64,000 nucleotides of DNA from Hyperoodon ampullatus (Eukaryota; Chordata; Mammalia; Artiodactyla; Ziphiidae). This document shows, one piece after another, positions 1 through 12,139 of the stretch (position 1 is its first letter; the number at the start of each line of letters is the position of its first letter). The position numbers and the translations under genes are program-made. The stretch covers positions 101,273,513-101,337,512 of the forward strand of contig OX457057.1 of NCBI GenBank assembly GCA_949752795.1. Reading direction: 5' to 3'. The notes below the pieces were generated by a model that was given only the letters and a program-made list of their open reading frames with translations, made no database searches and was not told the DNA's origin.

Positions 1-531
1 TGCAAGTTATTATCTCCATTACACCTTCCCCCAAATGCCCTCACATAACTGTAGTAGAGGTTGAAATTCCTGGCTGTGCTTTGTAATTTTAAAAATAAAA
101 AAGTTTCTCCTTTAGTCTTTATTTCTCTTTAAATTCGGAGATCATTTAGTACTTTAAGGGGGAAAAGACAGTAACTTTAATTTGAAAAGACTTAAATGGC
201 AGGAAAAAATCCCACATTTAAAAACAATAAAATAATTATTCATAAAGTAAGACAATGGATAAAAATGCTTCATGTATATTTGTGGGACTAAGGGAATCAT
301 AAAGAAAAAAACATTGTCTTATATGTCAAGTGTTAGATTTCTAAATCAAAGTTATGCAGATGTTTAAGCACATTAATCTCTCATTCTGAAAAGTAAAAGA
401 CTTAAAAATGAAATGTTAACATCTCTCTTTATTTGGCTTGAATTGTAAATTGCAGGCCTTGAAGAGAACATAATTAACTCTATTACTGCAGCAAACACTT
501 AACGATATAAATACCTTTGGGTGTTCAGTTT
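1..531. other. Intronic sequence, nothing recognised
   Basis: AT-rich non-coding DNA ahead of the L1 insertion. I see no exon, no recognisable repeat and no convincing open frame. By position it should be part of the large first intron of MAGI3, but this is inference because exon 1 is not in the window. Confidence 0.6.
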
Positions 532-1445
532 GAAAATGATGGAGAAAGGAGATTGGTTCAAGATGGCAGAGTAGAAGGACGTGTGCTCACTCCCTCTTGC
601 GAGAGCACTGTAATCACAACTAACTGCTGAACAGTCATCGACAGGAAGATGCTGGAACTCACCAAAAAAGATACCCCACATCCAAAGACAAAGGAGAAGC
701 TGCAATGAGATGGTAGGAGGGGTGCAATCACAATAAAATCAAATCCCATAACCGCTGGGTAGGTGACTCACAAACTGGAGAACAATTACACCACAGAAGT
801 CCACCCACTGGAGTGAAGGTTCTGAGCCCCACATCAGGCTTCCCAACCTGGGGGTCTGGCAACGGGAGCATTAATCCCCAGAGTATCGGACTTTGAAGGC
901 CAGCAGGATTTGATTGCAGGACTTTAGCAGGACTGGGGGAAGCAGAGACTCCACGCTTGCAGGGCACACACAAAGTAATGTGAACACCAGGACCCGGGGG
1001 AAAGGAGCAGTGACTCCATAGGAGACTGAAACAGACCTACCTGTTAGTGTCGGAGGGTCTCCTGCAGAGGCGGGGGGTGGCTGTGGCTCACCATGGGGAC
1101 AAGGACACTGGCAGCAGAAGTTCTGGGAAGTACCCATTGGCGTGGGCCCTCCTGGAATCTGCCATTAGCCCCACTGTAGGCTCCAGTGCTGAGTCGCCTC
1201 AGGCCAAACAACCAACAGGGAGGGAACACAGCCCCACCCATCAGCAGACAAGTGGATTAAAGTTTTACTGAGCTCTGCCCACGAGAGCAACACCCAGCTC
1301 TACCTGCCACCAGTCCCTACCATCAGGAAGCTTGCACAAGCCTCTTAGGTAGCCTCATCCACCAGAGGGCAGACAGCAGAAGCAAGAGGAACTACAGCTC
1401 TGCAGCCTTCGGAACAAAAACCACAATCACAGAAATATAGACAAA

Positions 1446-2347
1446 ATGAAAAGTGAGAGAACTATGTACCAGATAAAGGAACAAGATAAAACGCCAGAAA
1501 AACAACTAAATGAAGTGGAGATAGGCAACCTTTCAGAAAAAGAATTCAGAATAATGATAGTGAAGATGATCCAGGACCTTGGATAAAGAATGGAGGCAAG
1601 GATTGAGAAGATGCAAGAAATGTTTAAAAAAGACCTACAGGAATTAAAGAACAAGCAAACAGATGAACAATACAATAACGGAAATGAAAAATACACAAGA
1701 AGAAATCAATAGCAGAATAACTGAGGCAGAAGAATGGATAAGTGACCCAGAAGACAGAATGGTGGAATTCACTGCTGAGGAAGAGAATAAAGAAAAAAGA
1801 ATGAAAAGAAATGAAGACAACCTATGAGACCTCTGGGACAATGTTAAAGGCACCAACATTCACATTATAGGGGTCCCAGAAGGAGAAGAGAGAGAGAGGA
1901 AGGACCCGAGAAAATATTTGAAGAGATTATAGTCGAAAACTTCCCTAACTTGGTAAAGGAAGTAGCCAGCCAAGTCCAGGAAGCACAGAGAGTAACAGGC
2001 AGGATAAACCCAAGGAGAAACATGCCAAGACACAAAGTAATCAAACTGACAAAAATTAAAGACAAAGAAAAGGTATTCAAAGCCACAAGGGAAAAATGAC
2101 AACATACAAGGGATCTCCCATAAGGTTAACAGCTGATTTCTCAGCAGAAACTCTGCAAGCTAGAAGGAAGTGAAACAATATATTTAAAGTGATGAAAGGG
2201 AAGAACCTGCAACCAAGATTACTCTGCTTAGCAAGGACCTCATTCAGATTTGCTGGAGAAATCAAAAACTTTACAGACAAGCAAAAGCTAAGAGAATTCA
2301 GCACCACCAAACCAGCTCTACAACAAATGCTAAAGGAACTTCTCTAA
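1446..2347 (+). pseudogene. L1 ORF1 (RNA-binding protein) pseudogene
   Basis: Degraded ORF1 of the L1 at 548-6491. In an intact element this protein is a trimeric coiled-coil RNA chaperone that packages L1 RNA in the cytoplasm. The first ATG of the frame is at 1446 and the early part reads about 45 codons to a stop near 1584. Several frameshifts and stops follow, yet coiled-coil-like Glu/Lys/Gln-rich stretches (about 1590-1680) and the conserved C-terminal part remain readable. That part includes VENFPNLVKE near 1936 and a KDKEKVFKATREK stretch near 2060. The frame ends at a TAA at 2345-2347. It carries multiple independent disabling changes, so no functional protein is expected. Confidence 0.85.
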
Positions 2348-2405
2348 GTGGGAAACACAAGTGAAGAAAAAGACCTACAAAAACAAACCCAAAACAATCA
2401 AGAAA

Positions 2406-5400
2406 ATGGTTATAGGAACATACGTATCGATAATTACCTTAAATGTGAATGGATTAAATGCTCCAACCAAAACACATAGCTTTGCTGAGTGGATATAAGA
2501 ACAAGACCCATATATATGCTGTCTACCAGAGACGCACTTCAGACCTAGGGACACATACAGGCTGAAAGTGAGGGGATGGAAAAAGATATTCCATGCAAAT
2601 GGAAATCAAAAGAAAGGTGGAGTAGCAGTACTCATCTCAGATAAAATAGACTTTAAAATAAAGAATGTTACAAGAGACACAGAAGGACACTACATAATGA
2701 TCAAGGGATCAATCCAAGAAAAAGATATAGCAATTATAAATATATATGCACCCAACATAGAAGCACCTCAATACATAAGGCATATGCTAACAGCCATAAA
2801 AGGGGAAATTGACAGTAACACAATAACAGTGGGGGGCTTTAACACCTCACTTACACCACTGGACAGATCATCCAGACAGAAAATTAATAAGGAATCACAA
2901 ACTTAAAATGACGTAACAGACCACTTAGATTTAATTGATATTTATAGGACATTCCATCCCACAACAGCAATTAATACTTCTCAAGTGCACACGGAACATT
3001 CTCCAGGATAGATCATATATTGGGTCACAAATCAAGCCTTGGTAAATTTAAGAAAATTGAAATCATAAGAAGCATCTTTTCCGACCACAATGCTATGAGC
3101 TTAGAAATAAATTACAGGGGGAAAAAAACGTAAAAAACACAAACACATGGAGGCTAAACAGTACACTACTAATAACCAAGAGACCACTGAAGAAATCAAA
3201 GAGAAAATCAGAAAATACCTAGAAACAAATGACAACGAAAACCCGTTGACCCAAAACCTATGGGATGCAGCAATGCAGTTCTAAGAGGGCAGTTTATAGG
3301 AATACAGTCCTACCTCAAGAAACAAGAACAATCTCAAATACACAATCTAACCTTACACCTAAAGGAACTAGAGAAAGAAGAACAAAAAACCCCCAAAGTT
3401 AGTAGGAGGAAAGAAATCATGAAGATCAGAGCAGAAATAAATGAAATAGAAACAAAACAATAGCAAAGATCAATAAGGCTAAAAGCTGGTTCTTTGAGAA
3501 GATAAACAAAATTGATAAACCTTTAGCAATACTCAGCAAGAAAAAGAGGGTGAGGAATCAAATCAATAAAATTAGAAATGAAAAAGGAGAGGTTACAAAG
3601 GACACCACAGAAATACAAAGCATCATAAGAGGCTACTAGAGGCAACTGTATGCTAATAAAATGGACAGCCTGGTAGAAATGGACAAATTTTTAGAAAGCT
3701 ATAATCTTCCAAAACTGAACCGGGAAGAAGTAGAAGATATGAACAGACCAATCACAAGTAATGAAATTGAAACTGGGATTAAAAATCTTCCAACAAACAA
3801 AAGTCCAGGGTCAGATGGCTTCACGAGTGAATTCTATCAAACATTTAGAGAAGAGCTAACACCCATCCTTCTCAAACTCTTCCAAAAAGTTGCAGAGGAA
3901 GGAACACTCCCCAACTCATTCTACAAGGCCACCATCACCCTGATACTAAAACCAGACAGATATACTACAAAAAAAGAAAATTACAGACCAATATCACGGA
4001 TGAATATAGATTCAAAAAATCTTCAACAAAATACTGGCAAACAGAATGCAACAACACATTAAAAGGATCATACACCTTGATCAAGTGGGACTTATCCCAG
4101 GGATGCAAGGATTCTTCAGTATATGCAACTCAGTCAACGTGATACACCAGATTAACAAATTGATGAATAAAAACCGTATGATCATCTCAGTAGATGCGGA
4201 AAAAGCTTTTGACAAAATTCAACACCCATTTATGGTAAAAACTCTCCAGAAAGTGGGCATCAAGGGAACGTACCTCAACATAATAAAGGCCATATGTGAC
4301 AAACGCACAGCAAACATCATTCTCAATGGTTAAAAACTGAAAGCATTTCCTCTAAGATCAAGAACAAGACAATGTTGTCCACTCTCACCACTGTTATTCA
4401 ACATAGTTTTGCAAGTCTTAGCCATGGCAATCAGGGAAGAAAAAGAAAGAAAAGGAATACAAATTGGAAAAGAAGAAGTAAAATGGTCACTGTTTGCAGA
4501 TGACATGATACTATACATAGAGAATCCTACAGATGCCATCAGAAAACTACTAGAGCTAATCAATGAATTTGGTAAAGTTGCAGGATTCAAAATTAATGTG
4601 CAGAAATCTGTTGCATTCCTATACACTAACAACAAAAGATCAGAAAGAGAAATTAAGGGAACAATCCCATACAGCATTGCAACAAAAAGAATTAAATACC
4701 TAGGAATAAACCTACCTAAGGAGGTAAAAGACCTGTCCTCAGAAGACTATAAGACATGTATGAAAGAAATTAAAGATGATACAAACAGATGGAGAGATAT
4801 ACCATGTTCTTGGATTTGAAGAATCAATATTGTGAAAATGACTATACTACACAAAGCAAGCTACAGATTCATTGCAGTCCCTGTCAAATTACCAATGGCA
4901 TTTTTTACAGAACTAGAACAAAAAATCTTAAAATGTGTATGGAGACACAAAAGACCCCAAATAGCCAAAGCAATCTTGAGAAAAAAAAAAAAAAAGGAGC
5001 CGGAGGAATCAAATTCCCTGACTTCAGACTATAGTACAAAGCTACAGTAATGAAGACAACATGGTACTGGCACAAAAAATGGAAATATAGATGAATGGAA
5101 TCGGATAGAAAGCCCAGAGATAAACGTATGCACCTATGGTCAACTAATCTATGACAAAGGAGGCAAGGATATACAATGGAGAAAAGCCAGTCTCTTCAAT
5201 AAGTGGTGCTGGGAAAACGGGACAGCTACATGTAAAAGAATGAAATTAGAACACTCCCTAACACCATACATAAACATAAACTCAAAATGGATTAAAGACC
5301 TAAATGTAAGGCCAAACACTATAAAACTCTTAGAGGAAAACTTAGGAAGAACACTCTTTGACATAAATCACAGCAAGATCCTTTTTGACCCACCTCCTAG

Positions 5401-6240
5401 AGTAATGGAAATAAAAACAAAAACAGACAAATGGGACCTAATGAAACTTAAAAGCTTTTGCACAGCAAAGGTAACCATAAACAAGATGAAAAGACAACCC
5501 TCAGAATGGGAGAAAATATTTGCAAATGAAGCAACTGGCAAAGGATTAATCTCCAAACTTTACAAGCAGCTCATGCTGCTCAATATCAAAAAAACAAACA
5601 ACCCAATGCAAAAATGGGCAGAAGACCTAAATAGACATTTCTCCAAAGAAGAAATACAGATTGCCAACAAACACATGAAAGGATGCTCAACATCACTAAT
5701 TAATAGAGAAATGCAAATCAAAACTACAATGAGGTATCACCTCACACCAGTTAGAATGGACATCATCAGAAAATCTACAAACAATAAATGCTGGAGAGGG
5801 TGTGGAGAAAAGGGAACTCTCTTGCACTGTTGGTGGGAATGTAAATTGATACAGCCACTATGGAGAACAGTATGGAAATTCTTTAAAAAACTAAAAATAG
5901 AACTACCATATGATGCAGCAATCCCACTACTGGGTATATACCCAGAGAAAACCATAATTCAAAAAGACACATGCATCCCATTTTTCATTGCAGCACTGTT
6001 TACAATAGCCAGGTCATAGAAGCAACCTAAATGCCCATCAACAGATGAATGGGTAAAGAAGATGTGGTACATATATACAATGGAATATTACTCAGCTATA
6101 AAAAGGAATGAAATTGGGTCATTTGTAGAGATGTGGCTGGACCTAGAGACTGTCATACAGAGTGAAGTAAGTCAGAAAGGGAAAAACAAATATCGTGTAT
6201 TAACACATATATGTGGAACCTAGAAAAATGGTACACATGA
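2406..6240 (+). pseudogene. L1 ORF2 (endonuclease/reverse transcriptase) pseudogene
   Basis: Degraded ORF2 of the same L1. In an intact element it encodes an apurinic-type endonuclease, a reverse transcriptase and a Cys-rich C-terminus. The start ATG at 2406 is followed by the hallmark N-terminus with LNVNGLNAP, and an early stop TAA lies at 2496-2498. The endonuclease domain is readable to about 3130. The fingers region contains the KSPGSDGF motif near 3800, and the catalytic FADDMILY motif lies near 4490 with the two Asp codons intact. The longest surviving open stretch, 5240-6019, encodes the C-terminal third, including a [16 protein letters not shown] segment. At least half a dozen stops or frameshifts divide the frame (for example near 2900, 4060, 4330 and 4820). 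These open pieces are retrotransposon relics, not host genes. Confidence 0.92.
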
Positions 6241-6507
6241 AGCAGTTTGCAAGGCAGAAATAGAGACACAGATGTAGAGAACAAATGTATGGATACCAAG
6301 GGGGGAAAGAGGGCAGTAGGGGGTGGGATGAATTGGGAGATTGGGATTGTCATATATACACTAGTATGTATAAAATAGATAACTAATAAGAACCTGCTGT
6401 ATAGCACAGGGAGCTCCACTGTACAGTAGAAACTAACACAACATTGTAAAACAACTATACCCCAATTAAAAAAGAAAATCTAAAAAAAAAAGAAAATTAT
6501 GGAGAGA

Positions 6508-7394
6508 ACTACTCTCTACTAAGCCATCCATAGCTCTGTGTTCTTTTTATTCTGTCTCCTTAGAAAATTATGATTGTTATATTTGTAAGGAAGTGGAATA
6601 AAAAATATTCTTTGGGGGGCATAATGTTTAAGATATTTAAAGCCTGTTCTTTTTATTCTGTCCTCTTCAGAGTACTCTGTTTAATGATGATGCAAAGCAT
6701 TTGTACTCTTGTAGCTCTCTTAAACCACAGATCCAAATTCAAAACATAGAATTTACCTCCAGTATATGAAATATGGCAAAGAATAATGCTAAAATGTAAA
6801 ATTTGAAGAACAAGTAAGAGAGGAATTTTCTTACTGCAATAAATTCTGACATCTAGTAGTTCTGGGTCAGTGCCCTAATTGCCAATCTTTGCCTGCTATT
6901 TTTAAGCATATAGTATGTATCTTTATAAGTAAATCTGATGTGGATACAGTGGAGCTTTTCAGATAGATGTTGATTGGGGTCTCTGAATAAAAGTTTCTCT
7001 TCTGTAGAACTTCACAGTGGCAAAATGAAAGTATGAAAAGGAGAAAACCATTTTTTCAGTAAAAATGGCAAAGAAAATTGTGAAGTCATTGCAGCATACT
7101 CCCAAAGGCCACTGATGTTTATCATTTTGTTGTGATATTTGACTGATATGAGTAATGTTTGGGACATGACATTTGTTGAAATGGGATCTGTAAAGTGGTA
7201 GTAGCATGGCTTGATGTGGAGTTTTGATTAAAAAGGAGAGAATGAAACCTAGAAAATAAATTTTACTGTCTCCTCTCAAATGTTTGTCTAAAATTAGTCA
7301 AGAACTTCATTATATTAAGAAACCGTTAAATTTCACAGCCTAGCTAAAGCTGTTTTTTATTTATATATGACCTCCAGAAGTGACTTGACATTTT
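6508..7394. other. Intronic sequence, nothing recognised
   Basis: AT-rich non-coding sequence between the L1 and an ancient MIR. Short open frames here have no recognisable family. Confidence 0.5.
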
Positions 7395-7610
7395 TCGAAT
7401 GCGTGCTCTGTGCTAGTGTGCCCAAGCTTTTACATGATTATTACACTATCTCATTTAATCCTTAAAACAACCCTATGAAGTAGGTAGTATCTTCATTTAT
7501 AGGTAAGGAAGTGAGGGACCAGAGTTAAGAAAATTGCTCAAGGTCACTTACCCAGCTATAAGTAAACGACAGAGGTAGGACTTAAAATCAGGTTTTGTCT
7601 GATTCCTCCC
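7395..7610 (-). mobile_element. MIR-type ancient SINE
   Basis: Read on the minus strand this matches the mammalian-wide MIR core. On the plus strand the signature is atttaatccttaaaacaacc, then a degenerate aggtaaggaagtgagggacc, then aaggtcacttacccagct. It is highly diverged, as expected for an element older than the placental radiation. Boundaries are approximate. Confidence 0.75.
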
Positions 7611-7649
7611 ATTGTTTCTGTACTTTACAAGATGAGTGTGAAACAGAAA

Positions 7650-7915
7650 TTTGATCCTTCTAATGCCCTTTCTCATAACCCTTTAATGGTTCCTCATTGC
7701 CTGCCAGGAAGATTTCCCTCTCCTGTAATATCCTTCTGTACCTCTAGAATTTGACCAGTTTGTCTTCTGTGCCCCAAATCTATCTTACTGACTTCTGTAA
7801 TGACACCAGTAGCACACCTCCAGCATTGCTCCTGGAGTGCAAAGACCACATTTTTCTGTCGCCAGTGATGGTTTACTCATGTTGACTGAATAAGTGAATG
7901 AATGAAATTTTAGAT
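7650..7915 (+). mobile_element. L2 LINE 3' fragment
   Basis: The block around 7675-7700 (aatggttcctcattgcct) resembles the terminal coding part of L2. The block ends with the characteristic L2 tail of short GAATGAAT repeats near 7895-7907. It is old and diverged. Confidence 0.6.
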
Positions 7916-8425
7916 TTATGGCTGTTGTTTTTATTCACTGTTTTTGCTGTCTTACAGTATGGCTTTATAAACTCAATAGTAGTAATTTATTTTTTATGTA
8001 AGCAGTGGCTTTCCACTGAACATTATGACTGACCTCATGCTTAATTTTAGTTTTGTAGTTGGGAAAAACAGAGTAGTTAATATCATACCAGAAAGAAACT
8101 TTGCTGTGTTTTTCCTTACATGTCTACATATAGTACAATAAAAATCTAATTATTTAATCTCTTCAACTTGGCTGTTGATTAGATATTTAAGCATTTCACC
8201 CATAATCAGGATAGCAAATCTCCTAACACCCATCCCATTCCTATTTTATAAGTTGCCTCCATTCATACAGTGATTTAAAGTTTTGACAAAGTACCTAATC
8301 TTTCTGTAGCTAGCAGAATTATTTCAAGGTGAAATTGCTGTGAAACTTGTTACGTCAAATACGTTTTCCTGTGATAAATAAAAATCAGTATTGTGTATTG
8401 TCTCTAAAGGGATCTTAATTTAACC

Positions 8426-8632
8426 TTTTTTGGGGGGGGGGCTGTACGCGGGCCTCTCACTGCTGTGGTCTCTCCCATTGCGGAGCACAGGCTCCGGACG
8501 CGCAGGCTCAGCGGCCATGGCTCACGGGCCCAGCTGCTCCGCGGCATGTGGGATCTTCCCGGACCGGGGCACGAACCCGTGTCCCCTGAATCAGCAGGCG
8601 GACTCTCAACCACTGCGCCACCAGGGAGGCCC
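8426..8632 (-). mobile_element. CHR-2-type tRNA-derived SINE (cetacean)
   Basis: Complete SINE in minus orientation. Its 5' tRNA-like head lies at the right end and its A-tail appears on the plus strand as T's followed by a run of ten G's at 8432-8441. It is flanked by the 9-bp TSD aatttaacc at 8417-8425 and 8633-8641. The internal pol III B-box is visible in reverse complement around 8566-8580. Several open frames overlapping this block are SINE sequence, not genes. Confidence 0.93.
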
Positions 8633-8641
8633 AATTTAACC

Positions 8642-9339
8642 ATTTTAATTCTAAAAGTAATTATATTTATTTAGAATGTTATCTAATGTATTTGTATGAA
8701 ATATGCCTATGCTAAGGGAATGAATGTCTAAGAATTCTTGTCAGTGCTTGTATGTAAATGGAAATATATAATGGAGGAAGCAGCTAAACAATTTTTGAAT
8801 ATATACTCTCTCCAAATTTTATTTCTTCAGAGGAATGAATAATCGTTTGTTTCCTCCATTATTATGAGCTACACATCATTATAGGAGAAAAAAAGGGGGA
8901 GCATTGATGCTTTCTGACATAACCCTAATCCTGTTTATGTAAACAGAAAGAAAAGCCTCAGGAATTTTTCTTTTAAAATGTAATCTTTGAGCTCCGGAAA
9001 CCTGTTGTAAAGGTATGTCTTTTGGGCTTTCTATGAACATTTTGAGGGTAGGGTGAGGTGAAAATGAGATTTCTTAAGAATAATTCCATTACTTTGGAGG
9101 CTTGAGACCTGGTTCATAGCTTAAAGTATGATTGAATTTCTCATAATTAATTATCTTTTGCTTCCTTATCCCATGAGGGAAGCCTATATTAACCATTGGA
9201 TAGAAGTAATTATTGTAAAATACAGTCCAAAGTAAAAATCTTGATAGCTTAAATTTCTTTTTGTTATTACTTTTTATGGAAATGTTTAAATGTTTGATAG
9301 TGTTCATTATCCCAAAATAACGAGGCTACTGTCTGATGT
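8642..9339. other. Intronic sequence, no repeat recognised
   Basis: Non-coding sequence without an obvious repeat. The stretch about 8880-9020 is less AT-rich and free of low complexity, so it could hold conserved non-coding sequence. I cannot show conservation from one sequence. Confidence 0.4.
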
Positions 9340-9865
9340 TGCGTGCCTGTGTCAGGGTCTCCAAGACCACTTGCAGGTTTGGTGATACGCTAGGACTCAC
9401 AAGACCTAGCATAGTGTCCTACTCATAGCTATGATTTCCTACTGCAAAAGGAAAAAAGCACACGGTACAAAGCCTGAGGAAACCAGGCTCAAGCTCCCTG
9501 TGGAGTCACATAGGATGCCCTTAATTCCTCCACTATTGAGTTATGACAACACGTGTGAACTATTGTGTACCAGGGAAGTTCATTAGAGATTCAGTGCCTG
9601 GTTTTTATGGGGGCTGGTCACATAGGCATCTTCTGCCTAGCACGTACCAGAATTCCAGACTCCCAGAGGGAAAGCAGCAGATATTCAGCATGAACCACAT
9701 TGTATTCACAAACAGTGAGACATTCTTATTGGGGAATAGTGGTTACTGTCTCAAAATCCAAGTTCCCAGACATGAGCCTAGGTCCAGTCTTGAAGTAAGC
9801 CTTTCTAAGGATAGCAGTCTCAGGTCTGCTGTGTTAACTCTTTTCTGCACACATGCAATATAACT
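9340..9865. mobile_element. Ancient LTR-like repeat, family not assigned
   Basis: A block of about 500 bp with the texture of a solo LTR that I recognise as a recurrent mammalian repeat. It has tgtcagggtctccaagacc at 9350, ttaattcctccactattgag near 9521 and ccagactcccagagggaaag near 9655. I could not confirm terminal TG/CA ends or a target duplication, and I do not assign a family or an orientation. The 106-codon open frame at 9543-9863 lies entirely inside the repeat. Confidence 0.5.
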
Positions 9866-10144
9866 TGAGTGGTTATGTGTAAAGTTTGTCTATCATAATT
9901 ATTATTGCTTTGGAAGATAATAAATTCATGCCTGTTTTATGATAGCTAATACCTATGGTTTGAAATAAATATAAACATAGTCAGTTTAGACTTTAATTCT
10001 TCAAGCATTTCAACTTTTGGATCTGATGTTGTATTTTTAATAGAAATAAAAATTACATGTTACAAAATGATCACAATATGAATGAATATATTGAGACTTC
10101 ATTATTCTCAATTCCTCATGTGTAAGTTCCATACACATGTTTAA

Positions 10145-10285
10145 GTTTAGCAAACATTTGAGTGCCTGTTGTGTACCTATTTCAGGTATTAGGGATATAG
10201 AAATGAACCATCAGGCATGGTTCCTGCCCTGAAGAAGCCCATATTCTAGCAAAGGTGATAGAAAGGTAAACAAATAAACATAGGG
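10145..10285 (-). mobile_element. L2 LINE fragment
   Basis: On the minus strand this matches the L2 3' region. Plus-strand signatures are aacatttgagtgcctgttgt and a following segment with atgaaccatcaggcatggtt. Diverged and short. Confidence 0.6.
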
Positions 10286-11099
10286 AATGTTATTTTGTTT
10301 ATCAGATTGTATTTCATAAGAGGTTTTAAAATATATTTCCTTATGCTATTTATGTATCTGTGTATTCTTGTGGACACTACTGTGCAGACTTAAGGCTTTT
10401 TTTTTTTTTAACTTTTCTAGTGTCCTCTTCTGAGTTCTAGATTTTTGTGCTAGAGAAGGAGGGGCTATGTTTAACTATATAGTTTTGAGCTGTGATAAAA
10501 CACTGTACTGGAACCTATTTATGCTCTGCCTGGTTACCAACATTTTAGTAACTGATAATTTTAGTTTAAGAAAAATTTTGCATTTAGTGCTAATCTTAAT
10601 GTCCAGTACTAGTAGTAATCAAATTTTGATTTTATACAAAATTTTATATGAAAACAAGTCAATTTCATTGTTTTCTGTTTCAACCATGTCATCTGCCTTT
10701 TATTCCACCTCTACACCTGCATTACCAAGTTTTAATCAATTTTGCTTTCTTTCATGTCATTTTCCCTTTTTGATTTCACCACCTTAACGTAATAGGCTTA
10801 GAATTAATTTGTCTTCCAGTCTGTGTTCCTCTAAGATGGTTGTTCCAGTCTGTCTTCTAACTGGATGTCAGCTTCTTTTGTCATGTCTGTAGCTCCACAA
10901 AAGGACACAAGGTGGGAAACCAGGAAGCTTGGACTCTGGACTTTACTCTTGGACTGTTTTCCTTTACATTAAATTGCTGCAGTACCATATGTGCATTTTT
11001 GGGGGTTATTTTATGTTTCTTTATAGTTACTTGTGTGCTTATCTTCACCTTCTGTCCTCTTAGAGGCTGTTTTTGTTTGCTTTTAACCACATAAGTACA
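10286..11099. other. Intronic sequence, nothing recognised
   Basis: AT-rich sequence with a short poly-T run at about 10398-10410. The open frames here (such as 10467-10787) have low-complexity composition, no family resemblance and no splice context. Confidence 0.45.
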
Positions 11100-11290
11100 A
11101 CTAGTTGTGACTTTGGGTAAATTACTTAACCTCTCAATGCCTCAGGCTACTCATCTATAAAATGGGGGTAATAATATTAAGTACTACAGTAAGACTCACA
11201 GGTGTCTTGTGAAGATTGAGTTAATAAATGTAAATATTTTAGAATGGTGTCCTTCCCATATTAATTACTCAATAAATGTTAGCTATTTAT
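11100..11290 (+). mobile_element. MIR-type ancient SINE
   Basis: Plus-strand MIR signature: gtgactttgggtaaattact, then cttaacctctcaatgcctca, then ctataaaatgggggtaataa, ending near actcaataaatgttagctat. Strongly diverged but in the expected order. Confidence 0.8.
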
Positions 11291-11469
11291 TCCCAACTTT
11301 TTTTAATTAAGTTCAAACCTAAAAAGTGGGAAAAGAGGAGTCAATGATTATTTTTATCTTTCGCTTAGACTAATTTTTAACCTATGCCAAATTTGCTTTC
11401 TCTCTCTTTTGTGTGTGTGTATGTGTGATATTTTTAGGTAAATTACTTAAAAGCAAGTGGCACGCATCA

Positions 11470-11860
11470 TGCTACTCATGATACATCAGCATATATCTCC
11501 TAAAAATAAGGACATTTTCTTGCATAATCACAATAGCATTTTTATACTCAAGAAATGTAAGATGAAAAAAGTACTTAATACACAGGCTATGTTCAGATTT
11601 CCCCAGTTGCTCCAAAAATGTCCTTTTTAGTGTTTTTCTTTTTTCTTTTCCTTTTCTTTCTCTCAGTCTTTTTGAAAATCTAGGGTCCAAACAAGAATCA
11701 CATTTGCTTTACTAGTCCTGACTATTCAGACTGTTAATTTGAAGCAGTCTTCCTGCCCTTTTTTCTCTCTTTTCTTTTTCTTCTCTCTTTTTTCTTTCTT
11801 TTCAGGACATTGACATTTTTGAAGAGTCAAGGGCAATTGCTTTGTAAAATGTTCCTTTGA
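11470..11860. repeat. Ancient interspersed repeat (paralogue of the block at 13.9-14.8 kb)
   Basis: Contains ctcctaaaaataaggacatt and tttccccagttgctccaaaa, then tagggtccaaacaagaatca. I recognise this order from a common old mammalian repeat but cannot name the family with confidence. A second, longer copy of related sequence lies at about 13880-14760. A pyrimidine-rich tract occupies 11755-11805. Confidence 0.5.
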
Positions 11861-12139
11861 AAACTGCATATAGAGATTAAAAGATAGCAGATTTTGTTAA
11901 GCTATATTTTCTCTGTAGTTTTCACTTAACTATTACAGTTCAAAGTTTTGAGAAGATAAATGAATAATGGAGATCATTTGAGTAATGTGGAAGATTATTA
12001 AAAATAAAATATTTTGAGTAGAATATTCCAGAAGATAACATTTATTAGATTTATAAAGGAAAAGAAATAGCATTAGACCAAGAAGTTTAGTTGTTTTATT
12101 TGATGAAGGCTTTAAGATGTTCTATTGCATTTTGTTTAT

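Larger units (their letters stand above)
548..6491 (+). mobile_element. Near full-length L1 retrotransposon (inactive)
   Basis: A LINE-1 of about 5.9 kb in sense orientation to MAGI3. It has a 5' UTR (about 548-1445), a broken ORF1, a broken ORF2, a short 3' UTR and an A-rich tail ending in a run of A at 6482-6490. It is flanked by a 16-bp TSD, 532-547 (gaaaatgatggagaaa) and 6492-6507 (gaaaattatggagaga), with two mismatches. The TSD shows one target-primed insertion event. The start motif at about 551 (gattggttcaagatgg) is typical of cetartiodactyl L1 5' UTRs, so 5' truncation is absent or minimal. Many stops and frameshifts in both reading frames show it cannot retrotranspose now. Confidence 0.93.

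Noticed and set aside
5240..6019. Longest open frame (259 codons) as a host gene
   Set aside because: It is the C-terminal third of L1 ORF2 inside the element at 548-6491, with L1 motifs and stops on both sides.
9543..9863. 106-codon frame as a gene
   Set aside because: It lies wholly in an ancient LTR-like repeat and has no splice or family support.
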